Source: JAICUY01 sp035708065 (GTDB lineage: Bacteria > Chloroflexota > Limnocylindria > QHBO01). From it: DNA of 32,073 nt. Shown here one piece after another: positions 22,406 through 30,274 of the stretch. The stretch covers positions 1 through 32,073 of the forward strand of contig DASSTC010000034.1 in the NCBI GenBank assembly GCA_035708065.1. Reading direction: 5' to 3'. The position numbers and the translations under genes are program-made. Each line of letters begins with the position of its first letter. Positions within the stretch are counted from its first letter, which is position 1. The notes beneath the pieces are model-generated. The model saw only the letters and a list, made by a program, of their open reading frames with translations. It had not been told where the DNA came from and made no database searches.

Positions 22406-23236
22406 TCAGGTGGGCTGCGATCGTGGGTTGTCCGCGGTCGCAGCCAGCACCGCCTTGATCTCGAACGGCGTCAGCCCGGGATGCTTCGAGGCGATGAGAG
22501 ACACCAGCCCGGCAATGTGCGGTGCCGCGAAGCTGTTGCCGGTGGCGACGATCTCGGTGCCGTCCTTCCAGGCGATCGGCACGTCGACGCCCCACGCCCC
22601 GAATTCGACCGGCGGTGACGGGTTGTAGTAGAAGCGGAACGGGTCCGGTTCCGAGTGCGCCGCCACCGAGATGACCGATGCGAACAGCGACGGATAGCTC
22701 GGCGCGGGCACATTGTTCGCCGCCGAGACGAGCACGATGTTCTTGAAGTAGGCGTCGTCGGCGAGCTCGTGGAAGATCGGGAAGAGCGTCTCGCTCTTCG
22801 ACGACAGGCTCAGGTTGGCGACGGTCACGCCGCGCTCGATGGCCCACTCGAGGCCCACGGCGAATGCGGTGCCCTTGCCCTTCAGGTCGGCGCCCAGGAC
22901 GCGGACGGAGACGATGTCGACCTCCGGCGCCAGCCCGGTGATGATCCCGGCGCAGGCCGTCCCATGGCCGAACAGGTCGATGCCGCTGGGATCCGGCTCG
23001 ACGGTGTGATGGCCATCGGCGGTCGTCTGCACCGCCACGCTCTCGACCAGGCGACCGTGGACGCGCGGGTGGTCGCGCTCCACGCCACTGTCGATGATCG
23101 CGATCGTGACGCCCTTGCCGGTCGCGCCGCCCCATGCCCAGTCGCGGTCGACGCTGCTCAGGTTCGCGGCGCGGACGAGCTGCCGCGCGGTGGCGAACGG
23201 CTCGGACCAGGCCGGGAGATCTTCCTCGTCGACCAT
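22406..23236 (-). CDS. Subtilisin-family (S8) serine protease without signal peptide
   Basis: A 276-residue subtilase with the full triad: Asp49 in IAIIDSGVERDHP, His91 in FGHGTACAGI, and Ser235 in GNSFAAPHIAGLVS; an oxyanion Asn lies in VLVSAANN (about 174-175). No signal peptide, inhibitor propeptide or C-terminal extension is visible, so it is compact and probably cytoplasmic. The ATG at 23236 is 11 bases after the stop of the GAF protein gene, indicating an operon; the frame extends upstream only as overlap with that gene. Convergent with the VOC gene. It may be a regulated intracellular protease, with the GAF protein as partner (inference). Confidence 0.92.
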   Translation of the reverse strand: MVDEEDLPAWSEPFATARQLVRAANLSSVDRDWAWGGATGKGVTIAIIDSGVERDHPRVHGRLVESVAVQTTADGHHTVEPDPSGIDLFGHGTACAGIITGLAPEVDIVSVRVLGADLKGKGTAFAVGLEWAIERGVTVANLSLSSKSETLFPIFHELADDAYFKNIVLVSAANNVPAPSYPSLFASVISVAAHSEPDPFRFYYNPSPPVEFGAWGVDVPIAWKDGTEIVATGNSFAAPHIAGLVSLIASKHPGLTPFEIKAVLAATADNPRSQPT

Positions 23237-23247
23237 CGCCGATCCGG

Positions 23248-24024
23248 CTAGCGCCGCCGGCGCTGCTTGGCGTGCGCCGCGACGGCGGTGAGGATCTGCG
23301 CCACCAGTTCCTGCTCGTTCTCGCCCATGGTGCTGACCTGGGCGACCGCGTCGGCGACGCGCCACAGCGGCGACTCCTCCGCGTCGTCGAGCCCGGCGGT
23401 CGCGGCGCTGACGATGCTCTCCAGCTGGGCATCGGTCAGGTCTCCGTCGAGCTGTGACAGCGCCGAGCGCAGGAGCGACGGCAGGTCGCGCTGGACGCGC
23501 GTCGCGGCGATGGCGGTCGCGGCCTGCTTGGCGAACACGGCCAGCAGCTCCATGTCGCGCAGCGTGAAGGCGGCTTCGCCGCGCTTGTCGAGGACCTGGA
23601 GCACGCCGACGCTGCCGCTCTCGTCGAGCAGCGGGACCGCGGCGATCGAGCGCGGCACGTAGCCGGTCTTCTCGGCCGCCTTGCGGTTGAAGCGCGGGTC
23701 GGAGCCGACGTCGGAAAGGGCCAGCGCCTGGCCGGTCGAGTAGACGTACCCCGCGATCCCCTGCGTCGGCGCGACGGACAGACCGATGGCGCCGGCACCC
23801 TGGGCGCCGGCCGCCACGCGGAAGACGAGCCGATCCGGATCGGTCTCGAAGATGGCGATCGATGATGCCTCGGCGTCGAACAGTCGAACCGTGGCGTCGA
23901 CGATCGACTGGAGCAGCCGCTGCTCCATGTCGGGATGGAGGCGACCGGCGATCGAGGCGCGCAACACCGACGCGCGCAGCGCGGAGAGGTTCGCGTGAAG
24001 GTCAGACGAGCGATCGTCGCTCAT
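23248..24024 (-). CDS. GAF-domain protein
   Basis: A 258-residue soluble protein. Residues about 30-180 form a GAF domain: LLQSIVDATVRLFDAEASSIAIFE, then GIAGYVYSTGQALALSDVGSDPRF, then SIAAVPLLDESGSVGVLQVLDK, the usual ligand-pocket strands. The C-terminal 75 residues are helical and end in a basic tail (HAKQRRRR). There is no kinase, cyclase or DNA-binding output domain. GAF domains bind cyclic nucleotides, haem or other small molecules; which one here is unknown. It begins just after a hairpin (24031-24059) and is followed after 11 bases by the subtilase gene, its probable partner. Confidence 0.88.
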   Translation of the reverse strand: MSDDRSSDLHANLSALRASVLRASIAGRLHPDMEQRLLQSIVDATVRLFDAEASSIAIFETDPDRLVFRVAAGAQGAGAIGLSVAPTQGIAGYVYSTGQALALSDVGSDPRFNRKAAEKTGYVPRSIAAVPLLDESGSVGVLQVLDKRGEAAFTLRDMELLAVFAKQAATAIAATRVQRDLPSLLRSALSQLDGDLTDAQLESIVSAATAGLDDAEESPLWRVADAVAQVSTMGENEQELVAQILTAVAAHAKQRRRR

Positions 24025-24030
24025 GCGAAA

Positions 24031-24059
24031 GCGGGGCGATCGCTTGCGCGATGCCCCGC
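24031..24059 (-). terminator. Hairpin between repeat-protein and GAF genes, probable weak terminator
   Basis: GCGGGGC plus ATCGC on one side pair with GCGAT plus GCCCCGC on the other, with one bulged base. In the leftward direction it follows the repeat-protein stop and is followed by TTTCGC. The T-run is short, and the GAF start codon lies only seven bases beyond, so it may act as attenuator or leader stem rather than a full stop. Confidence 0.55.
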
Positions 24060-24074
24060 CTCACTCGGCTTTGG

Positions 24075-24371
24075 CTACTGGAGCTTGCCCTGCAGCTTGC
24101 CCTGCTTGTCGCGGAGGTGACCCTGGACGTCATCGTCCTCGGCCGACTGCAGCTTGCCCTGGAGCTTGCCCTGGAGATGGCCGTGGCCCTCGAGGTCCTG
24201 CTCTTCGCCCGCCTGCAGCTTGCCCTGGAGCTTGCCCTGGAGATGGCCGTGGCCCTCGAGGTCCTGCTCCTCGCCCGCCTGAAGCTTGCCCTGCAGCTTG
24301 CCCTGCAGATGACCGTGGCCCTGCACGTCGTCGTCTTCGCTGGCCTGCAGATTTCCCTGGAACTTCGACAT
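24075..24371 (-). CDS. Hydrophilic 22-residue-repeat protein
   Basis: A 98-residue, very polar protein built almost only from Gly, Gln, Lys, Leu, Glu, Asp and His. After a short start (MSKFQGNLQ) come three copies of a 22-residue unit, GHGHLQGKLQGKLQ plus an acidic eight-residue tail (AGEEQDLE or SAEDDDVQ), and a final partial copy ending QGKLQGKLQ. It has no Cys, Trp, Tyr or Pro. The sequence recalls stress hydrophilins and CsbD-like proteins, but I cannot assign a family. The ATG has GAGGAGAGG upstream, supporting this frame over the other open frames produced by the 66-bp repeats. Candidate promoter TTGACA-17-CGGATT lies upstream. Confidence 0.72.
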   Translation of the reverse strand: MSKFQGNLQASEDDDVQGHGHLQGKLQGKLQAGEEQDLEGHGHLQGKLQGKLQAGEEQDLEGHGHLQGKLQGKLQSAEDDDVQGHLRDKQGKLQGKLQ

Positions 24372-24460
24372 CGGTGTATTCCTCTCCTCGTTGTGGTTGC
24401 CGGCTGCCGAAGCGGCCGCGTTTCTTGGTGGGCACCTTACCGTGACCGGGCAAGTGCCCG

Positions 24461-24489
24461 AATCCGATCGGCGACCCGAAGGCTGTCAA
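24461..24489 (-). promoter_or_regulatory. Candidate promoter of the repeat-protein gene
   Basis: A consensus TTGACA (24489-24484) on the minus strand is followed at 17 bases by CGGATT (24466-24461), a poor -10. It sits directly after the Crp/Fnr stop and about 90 bases before the repeat-protein ATG. Confidence 0.35.
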
Positions 24490-24500
24490 TTTGCCGACAC

Positions 24501-25193
24501 TCAGCGTTCGGCGCGACGGGCGAGCTCGTCGAGGTCCGGAATGATGAGCCGATCGCGCTCGATGCGGATCAGCCCCTCGTCGACGAGATCGCTCAGCAGG
24601 CGGTTCACGCTCTGCCGCGTGCCGCCGATCATGGCAGCCAGATCCGATTGCGTATAGGGCCAATCGAGGCTCCGTTCGCGTCCGGGCCCCGGCTCACCCT
24701 CCTCGCCGAGGCGCACGAGGCGCATCGCCAGGCGGCCGGCGAGGTCCAGGAAGTGAAGCTCCTCGACGTGACCGGTGAGCCGCCGGAGCTCGACGGCCAG
24801 GCCCTTGAGCAGCGCGTCGCGCAGCGCCGGCTGCTCGCCGAGCATCTCCAGGAAGACCGCGCGCGGCAGGCTGAGCGTATCGGTGGTTTCGACCGCGGCC
24901 GCTGTGGCGGAGTGCGGCGCACCGTCGAGCAGCGCCAGCTCGCCGAAGAAGTCGCCCGGTCGCAGGGTGGCGATGATCGCCTCGTCGCCCTCCGGCGACG
25001 GCAGCACGATCTTGACCGATCCGCTGGCCACGACATGCAACGCGTCGCCCGGGTCGCCTTGATGGAAGATCACCTCGCCGCGGCGGAAGTGTCGTGCGCG
25101 AAGGCGTCGCTGGATCTCGAGCAGCGCCTCGTCGGCGCACTGGCTGAACAATGGCGAGGAGCGCAGCGGCGCGAGCAGATCGGGCTGCTGCAT
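24501..25193 (-). CDS. Crp/Fnr-family transcription regulator
   Basis: A 230-residue regulator. Residues about 12-125 form the cyclic-nucleotide-binding beta-barrel (FRRGEVIFHQGDPGDALHVV, PGDFFGELALLDGAPHSATA, with the GELAL and RxxTA-like phosphate cassette altered to HSATA). A long dimerisation helix follows. Residues about 170-225 form the winged helix-turn-helix (YTQSDLAAMIGGTRQSVNRLL). No Fe-S cysteine cluster of the FNR type is present, so a cAMP-like or other ligand is likelier, but the changed Arg makes cAMP uncertain. The gene starts three bases after the MFS/cNMP gene, so both are one operon. Confidence 0.92.
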   Translation of the reverse strand: MQQPDLLAPLRSSPLFSQCADEALLEIQRRLRARHFRRGEVIFHQGDPGDALHVVASGSVKIVLPSPEGDEAIIATLRPGDFFGELALLDGAPHSATAAAVETTDTLSLPRAVFLEMLGEQPALRDALLKGLAVELRRLTGHVEELHFLDLAGRLAMRLVRLGEEGEPGPGRERSLDWPYTQSDLAAMIGGTRQSVNRLLSDLVDEGLIRIERDRLIIPDLDELARRAER

Positions 25194-25196
25194 CGG

Positions 25197-26843
25197 TCAG
25201 CCGCCTCCGGTCGCCTTGCTCGGAACCGACCCGCGGTGCAGGTCGAGGAAGCGCATGGAGGTTCCCGGGCCGGCCGCGACGAGCTCGAGGAAGACCTTGC
25301 CGTCCAGCGCCAGCAGGCGACCGGTGCTCGCCGCCGTGACCGTGGCGGTGCGCGGCACCCCGGAGATGAGACCGATCTCACCGAACACCTCGTCGGGTCC
25401 CATCCGCCGCAGCTTCACCGGCTTCCGGCTCCCCTCCGCGACCTGGGTGACGTCGAACTTCCCCTCCAGGATCATGTAGAAGCGGTCCGCCACATCCCCC
25501 TGGCGGATGACGACCGTGCCGGGCGCGACGACGACCTCCTGGCCCTGGCGGGCGACCGCCTCGAGCCGGCCGGCCGGCAGGCCGGCGAACGATGCCAGCC
25601 GCGCGAAGCGTTCCTGCTCGGGGGTGAGCGGTGAGGCACGCACGGCGGCCGGCCCGATCAGCACCACGCCGACGATCGTGGCCACCACCATCGCGATTCC
25701 CGCCGCCGCCAGCACCGGCACGACCCCGAAGATCGCCGACCCGACCGGCAGCAGCAGCGATCCGGCGGCGTAGGCCGTGACGCTGACCGTGTTCAGCATG
25801 CCGAGCGTCCGGCCGCGGATCTCATCGGGCACGGTGCGCTGGAAGAGGGTGGTGCTCACCACGTCGACCAGCAGGCTGCCCGCCGCGGCGACGGTCATGG
25901 CCACCAGTGCGGGGAGCAGGCTGCCCGACGGCCCGAGGACGATGAGCCCCAGGCCGAGCACGATCCCGCCGGCAAGCAGCGGCGGCCCCAGGCGCCGGCC
26001 GAGCACCAGCACGCCCGAGGCGATTGCGCCGAGCATGCCGCCGACACCGACCGCCGCGTTGAGGTAGCCGGTGGCCGCGTCGCCCTGGCCCAGCACGTCG
26101 ACCGCGATCACCACGGTGAGCACCCCGAGGCCGCCGAAGACGAAGCTGTCCACGGCGTTGATCAGGGTCATGCCGGACAGCGGACGCAACCGGCTGCGCA
26201 CCTCGGTGAAGAAGGGCACCTTCGCTGGCTGCGGCGCCGCATCGGGCGCGCCGTCGACCGCCGCCAACTTGTCCGGCGTGGCGACCCGTGGCGCCTTGCT
26301 GTCCCTTGGCAGCTGCCAGAGCACGATCGCCACGACCCCGAAGCTCGCGGCGTTGATCAGGAAGGCAAGCGGCAGGCCGCCCGCCGCAATCAGCAGGCCG
26401 GCGAGCGCCGGTCCGACCACGAACGCGAGGTTGTCAAGCGTCGCCCAGGCGCTGTTCGCCGGACCGAGCTCCGACTCGTCGCGGGTGAGGCTCGGCAGCA
26501 GCGCGCCGATGGCCGGCCCGAAGAAGGTGGAGAAGCAGGCGGCCAGGATCGTCAGCGCCACGATCGGGATCAGCGGCGCCTCGGTGATCACCAGGATCGC
26601 CAGGCCGATCATGGTCACGCCGCGGGCGATGTCGGTGACGATCAGCACCATTCGGCGGTCGAAGCGATCGACCACGATCCCCGCCGGAACGGAGAGCAGG
26701 ATGTACGGCGTCACGCGCGCCGCTCCGACGATGCCAAGCACGACCGGCGAGCCGTCGCGCTGGTAGACGACCACCAGGAGCGCGACGAGATAGAGCCAGT
26801 CGCCGATGCCCGACACGAACTCCCCGACGAGGAGGCGGGACAA
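25197..26843 (-). CDS. MFS transporter with C-terminal cyclic-nucleotide-binding domain
   Basis: A 548-residue protein. About residues 1-400 form a 12-helix major-facilitator transporter of the efflux type (GEFVSGIGDWLYLVALLVVVYQRDGS at the start, in part; PAGIVVDRFDRRMVLIVTD as the loop 2-3 motif). Residues about 415-535 form a cNMP-type domain (GTVVIRQGDVADRFYMILEG, EVFGEIGLISGVPRTATVTA, with the canonical GEIGL and PRTATV cassette). Such fusions suggest transport or stability controlled by a second messenger. Start is doubtful: TTG 26843 lacks a ribosome-binding site, and the frame stays open upstream with family-like residues (RTYRRLLSNPALSR) but only CTG codons. Co-transcribed with the Crp regulator. 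Confidence 0.88.
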   Translation of the reverse strand: MSRLLVGEFVSGIGDWLYLVALLVVVYQRDGSPVVLGIVGAARVTPYILLSVPAGIVVDRFDRRMVLIVTDIARGVTMIGLAILVITEAPLIPIVALTILAACFSTFFGPAIGALLPSLTRDESELGPANSAWATLDNLAFVVGPALAGLLIAAGGLPLAFLINAASFGVVAIVLWQLPRDSKAPRVATPDKLAAVDGAPDAAPQPAKVPFFTEVRSRLRPLSGMTLINAVDSFVFGGLGVLTVVIAVDVLGQGDAATGYLNAAVGVGGMLGAIASGVLVLGRRLGPPLLAGGIVLGLGLIVLGPSGSLLPALVAMTVAAAGSLLVDVVSTTLFQRTVPDEIRGRTLGMLNTVSVTAYAAGSLLLPVGSAIFGVVPVLAAAGIAMVVATIVGVVLIGPAAVRASPLTPEQERFARLASFAGLPAGRLEAVARQGQEVVVAPGTVVIRQGDVADRFYMILEGKFDVTQVAEGSRKPVKLRRMGPDEVFGEIGLISGVPRTATVTAASTGRLLALDGKVFLELVAAGPGTSMRFLDLHRGSVPSKATGGG

Positions 26844-26894
26844 CGCTGGATTGGAGAGCAGGCGTCGGTAGGTCCTCAGGACGCCCAGGGGTCG

Positions 26895-28328
26895 TTACCC
26901 TCCGTTGCCGGCGGCCAGGATCTCGGCGAAGCGACGTGGATCGACGTTCCCGCCGCTGATGACCACCACCCGCGCATTATCGTCATCGCCCTGCGGAACG
27001 CGACCCGAAATGTGCGCGGCCATGGCGGCGGCGCCGCTGGGCTCGACGACCAGCCGGCCGCGACCGGCGAGCTGGCGCATCGCCGCGGTCAGCTCGTCCT
27101 CGCTCACCGTGGCGATCTCGTCGACGAAGCGGCGCAGGTGCTCGAAGGGCAGCCGGCCGACCGACTGGGTGCGCAGGCCGTCGGCCATGGTGCGTGCCGT
27201 CTGCTCCGACGGCCAGCGGACGATCTCTCCACGCCGCAGGGACTCGGCCGCGTCGGCGGCCAGCTCCGGCTCGACGCCGATGATCCGCGCTCGCGGTGCC
27301 AGCCGCGCGACGGCCGCCGCGATCCCGGCCAGCAACCCGCCGCCCGAGGTCGGGATCAGCACGCTCGTGACGTTCGGCAGATCCTCGACGATCTCGAGGC
27401 CGGTGGTTCCCTGCCCGGCGATGACCGCCGGGTCGTCGTACGGCGGCACGACCGTGAAACCGCGCTCGGCGGCCAGGTCGCGCGCGATCTTCTCCCGCTC
27501 CTCGGATGACGGGGTCTCGCACCAGACGATCTCGGCGCCATCGCGGCGTACGCCATCGACCTTGATCGGCGGCGTGTCGGCGGGCATGACGATGACTGCC
27601 GGAGCGCCGAGCAGGCGCGCGGCACGCGCGACTGCCTGCCCGTGGTTGCCGCTCGAATACGTGATCACGCCGGCCGACCGTTGGGCATCGGTCAGGGAAG
27701 CGAGCATGTTGTAGGCGCCGCGCAGCTTGAAGGCGCCGATCGGTTGCAGGCTCTCCGGCTTGAGCCACGTCCGGTTGTCCCAGGCGAGCAGCGGGGTGCG
27801 CACCGCGACGCCCCGGATGCGATCGGCAGCTGCGCGGATCTCGTCGAGCGAGACGAGGCCCGCCAGGCGGTCGAGCTGGTCGGCGTGCTCCTCGAGGTGC
27901 CCCACCAGGAAGCGCTCGACGATCTGCGGCATCGTCATCTCGCCCAGGCGGCTGTGGAGGCCGCGGCGATCCCAGGCGGCGGCTGGCAGGCTGGCGAGCG
28001 TCTCGCCGATGCCGCCGATCTGCCCGGTCAGCCGGTGCAGCAGCACGTCGACCGGCACGTTGCGGTCGCGCTCGATGATGGCGATGCGCTCCGGATCCGC
28101 CTTCGTGCGGCCGAACGGCACGGGGGCGTTGCCCGGCGCGTCGACGATCTTGCGCAGCTCACCGGACCAGTACGGCACGAATTCGGCGAGGTGGGCCCAC
28201 ACTTGCCCGGCATCCCAGCGCTCTTCGCCGCCCTCGTCGGGCTCGGTCAGCCCACCCGGCAGTCCCGCCCTGGCATGGCCCTCGAGCCTGTGCCTGACCG
28301 ATGCCAGTCGATCCGTGTACTCGTTCAT
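26895..28328 (-). CDS. DinB-like domain fused to threonine dehydratase
   Basis: A 477-residue fusion read as one continuous frame. Residues 1 to about 155 form a DinB/mycothiol-dependent maleylpyruvate-isomerase-like four-helix domain with the three-His metal pattern (His46 in VWAHLAEF; His144 and His148 in GHLEEHADQL). Residues about 158-477 form a fold-type II PLP enzyme of the threonine/serine dehydratase family: Lys201 in GAFKLRGAYN, SSGNHGQA near 225, and TSGGGLLAG for phosphate binding. The enzyme would deaminate threonine or serine to a 2-oxoacid. Its ATG overlaps the stop of the FAH gene by four bases. A frameshift artefact is unlikely because both halves are intact and joined by a natural linker. 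Confidence 0.88.
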   Translation of the reverse strand: MNEYTDRLASVRHRLEGHARAGLPGGLTEPDEGGEERWDAGQVWAHLAEFVPYWSGELRKIVDAPGNAPVPFGRTKADPERIAIIERDRNVPVDVLLHRLTGQIGGIGETLASLPAAAWDRRGLHSRLGEMTMPQIVERFLVGHLEEHADQLDRLAGLVSLDEIRAAADRIRGVAVRTPLLAWDNRTWLKPESLQPIGAFKLRGAYNMLASLTDAQRSAGVITYSSGNHGQAVARAARLLGAPAVIVMPADTPPIKVDGVRRDGAEIVWCETPSSEEREKIARDLAAERGFTVVPPYDDPAVIAGQGTTGLEIVEDLPNVTSVLIPTSGGGLLAGIAAAVARLAPRARIIGVEPELAADAAESLRRGEIVRWPSEQTARTMADGLRTQSVGRLPFEHLRRFVDEIATVSEDELTAAMRQLAGRGRLVVEPSGAAAMAAHISGRVPQGDDDNARVVVISGGNVDPRRFAEILAAGNGG

Positions 28329-29317
28329 CCTCGCTCCACGATGGGTGTCGTCATGCTGCCGAGGCGCTCCACGCTGACCGTGACCTCGTCGCCGGGCTGC
28401 AGGTAGCGCCCGATCGTCTCGTCCCGGATCTCGAGCAGGCAGCCGGTGCCGACCGTGCCGCTGCCGATCAGGTCGCCCGGCCGCAAACGCACGTCGGCGC
28501 TGGCGCGCTCGATCATCTGCCCGAAGCTGAACTGGGCGGTCGACCACGTCCCGCGCGTCGTCTCCTGCCCGTTCACCGTGGCAGTCATGGCCAGGTCGTA
28601 GGCGTTGCCGCGGCGGGCATCGATCAATTCGTCGGGCGTGACCAGCCATGGACCGATGCTGGTGGCGAAATCCTTGCCCTTGGCCGGTCCCAGCCGGACC
28701 GTCGTCTCCTCGCGCTGGAGGTCGCGCGCGCTCCAGTCGTTGAAGATCATGTAACCGCCGATGCCCTGCTCGCCCTGCGTCGCGTCGACGTCGCGAAGTG
28801 GCGTGTCGATGAGCGCCGCGATCTCGAGCTCGTAGTCGAGCTCGTTGCTGGCCTTCGGTGCCCAGACCGGGTCGCCAGGCCCGCGCATCTCGCCCACGTT
28901 GCTGAAGTAGAAGATCGGCAACCGATACCAGGCTTCCGGCACCTCGCCGCCTCGCCGCTTCCACATCGTGGCGACGTGCTGCTCGAAGGCGTAGAAGTCG
29001 CGCAGGCTCGGCGGATGCAGGATGGGCGGGCCGAAGTCGAGGTCGCCTGCGTCCAGGCGGGCATCGTCATCGGTTTCCGCGTCGAGCAGCTCGGTCAGCG
29101 TCTCGACGCGGAGGCCGCGGGCCAGGTGGTCGTCGAGGGTCGTAACCGACTGGCGGAAGAGCGGCGAGTTGTGGGCGCGCCGTCCATCCGCCGCGACGAG
29201 CGCAAGGCGTGCCTCCTCGAGGTCCAGCCAGGTGGCGCCATGGCTGTCGAGGGCTGCGGCCAGGCGCCAGGGGGCGCCGGCCGGCGCGTGGCGCTCGCGA
29301 ATATGCGCGATCTTCAT
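28325..29317 (-). CDS. Fumarylacetoacetate hydrolase family protein
   Basis: A 330-residue FAH-fold enzyme. The family blocks are clear: LRDFYAFEQHV, YRLPIFYFSN, NELDYELEIA carrying the paired Glu metal ligands, GYMIFNDWSARDLQ, and KGKDFATSIGPWLVTPDEL. The full N-terminal domain and the DFYAFEQHV segment favour true fumarylacetoacetase (last step of homogentisate breakdown, giving fumarate and acetoacetate) over simple 2-oxo-hydrolases, and hmgA lies in the same window. ATG at 29317; a TAGACT box (29331-29326) ends eight bases upstream, another possible leaderless start. It overlaps the DinB-dehydratase fusion gene by four bases. Confidence 0.88.
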   Translation of the reverse strand: MKIAHIRERHAPAGAPWRLAAALDSHGATWLDLEEARLALVAADGRRAHNSPLFRQSVTTLDDHLARGLRVETLTELLDAETDDDARLDAGDLDFGPPILHPPSLRDFYAFEQHVATMWKRRGGEVPEAWYRLPIFYFSNVGEMRGPGDPVWAPKASNELDYELEIAALIDTPLRDVDATQGEQGIGGYMIFNDWSARDLQREETTVRLGPAKGKDFATSIGPWLVTPDELIDARRGNAYDLAMTATVNGQETTRGTWSTAQFSFGQMIERASADVRLRPGDLIGSGTVGTGCLLEIRDETIGRYLQPGDEVTVSVERLGSMTTPIVERG

Positions 29318-29381
29318 GCGATCCCAGTCTAATTTCAATTGTGCCACCAGTGCGGCACGACTCCTAATCAACTACTGGAAC

Positions 29382-29410
29382 TAGACCTGCAACAACCATC
29401 GGTTGATAAT
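29382..29410 (+). promoter_or_regulatory. Probable promoter of the second Crp-like gene
   Basis: TAGACC (29382-29387), 17-base spacer and GATAAT (29405-29410). The predicted start lies close to the ATG at 29421, consistent with a leaderless or nearly leaderless message. Confidence 0.55.
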
Positions 29411-29420
29411 GCGAGCGCCG

Positions 29421-30113
29421 ATGGTTGAGACGATTCGCCGGGGACATCAAGTGGCTCTTTCGGACGCGCTGTCTCGGAGCTTCTTAGGCAGCCTTGAACC
29501 AGCCATGGTGAACGCGGTCGCAAGCCGAGCGGCGGTGCTCAGCTTTGGACGCGGGGAGGCGGTCGTATCCGAGAATGAACTGCACTGGACCGGTCTGATG
29601 ATTTGCGGTGCCGCCCGCGTGTTCCTCTACACTCCCGATGGTCGGCAGGTCACGCTACGGCACGCAGGAATAGGGAGCACTATCGGGCTGGCGGCACTAC
29701 TAAGTGATGCGACGGTTTCGGCCGAAGCTCTCACGGCGTGTGATGTACTCCAATTTGACACCGACCACCTGATAAGAATGGCGAACCGTAGTCCCTCCCT
29801 AGCGATGGCTATTGTGGCCGAGATAGGCTCAGTCGTTATGTGGGACTATGCCGGGATCGCCTTTCGAATGGACGCCGGCGTCCGTCAACGCCTCGCGAGG
29901 TACTTGCTCGAGTCGACCATGGCGTCTGAGCAAAGTGCGAGGCTCATTGTCTTGGCGAGTCACGAGCAGCTCGCTGACGCCATCGGATCTGTCCGGGAGG
30001 TCGTTTCACGCCACCTTGCACGATTCGAGGCTGAAGCACTGGTTTCACTCGACCGAGGCCGCATCAGGCTGGTCGACGCGGAGAAGCTTGATCAGGCTGC
30101 GCGCAGAATCTGA
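29421..30113 (+). CDS. Crp/Fnr-like regulator, diverged
   Basis: A 230-residue regulator with a cNMP-type beta-barrel (LSFGRGEAVVSENELHWTGLMI, VTLRHAGIGSTIGLAALLSD) and a C-terminal winged helix-turn-helix (SHEQLADAIGSVREVVSRHLARFE). The phosphate-binding cassette of Crp (GELAL, RTA) is missing, so it probably binds a different ligand or none. There are only a few Cys and no Fe-S pattern. Codon use is less GC-rich than in the flanking genes. I prefer the ATG at 29421 because of the GATAAT box ten bases upstream; ATG 29409 and TTG 29403 are alternatives in frame. It faces away from the FAH operon, from which about 100 bases separate it. Confidence 0.82.
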   Translation: MVETIRRGHQVALSDALSRSFLGSLEPAMVNAVASRAAVLSFGRGEAVVSENELHWTGLMICGAARVFLYTPDGRQVTLRHAGIGSTIGLAALLSDATVSAEALTACDVLQFDTDHLIRMANRSPSLAMAIVAEIGSVVMWDYAGIAFRMDAGVRQRLARYLLESTMASEQSARLIVLASHEQLADAIGSVREVVSRHLARFEAEALVSLDRGRIRLVDAEKLDQAARRI

Positions 30114-30274
30114 GCGTTCCACGGCCCGGTTAGTCATGCACTGCTTCCTAGGAGCTGGAGGGACGCGATGCGTTCAGCTCCGTCGGCCGTGGTGGCTGTC
30201 GCGTCTTCCGACGTGTGCGGCAACAGCCGCGTCTTGGAACCGGATCTAGCGTTCCACAAGACTTGGTGCAGCTT

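Noticed and set aside
23862..25634. 590-codon plus-strand frame across the repeat-protein and Crp genes, with long Leu/Ala-rich repeats
   Set aside because: It is the antisense of strongly supported minus-strand genes (GAF, repeat protein, Crp, MFS). The hydrophobic repeats are just the other strand of the LQGKLQ repeats.
26895..28964. 689-codon minus-strand frame treated as one gene
   Set aside because: Its first 200 codons run in the wrong frame through the FAH gene and are low-complexity Arg/Gly. The true start is the ATG at 28328 overlapping the FAH stop.
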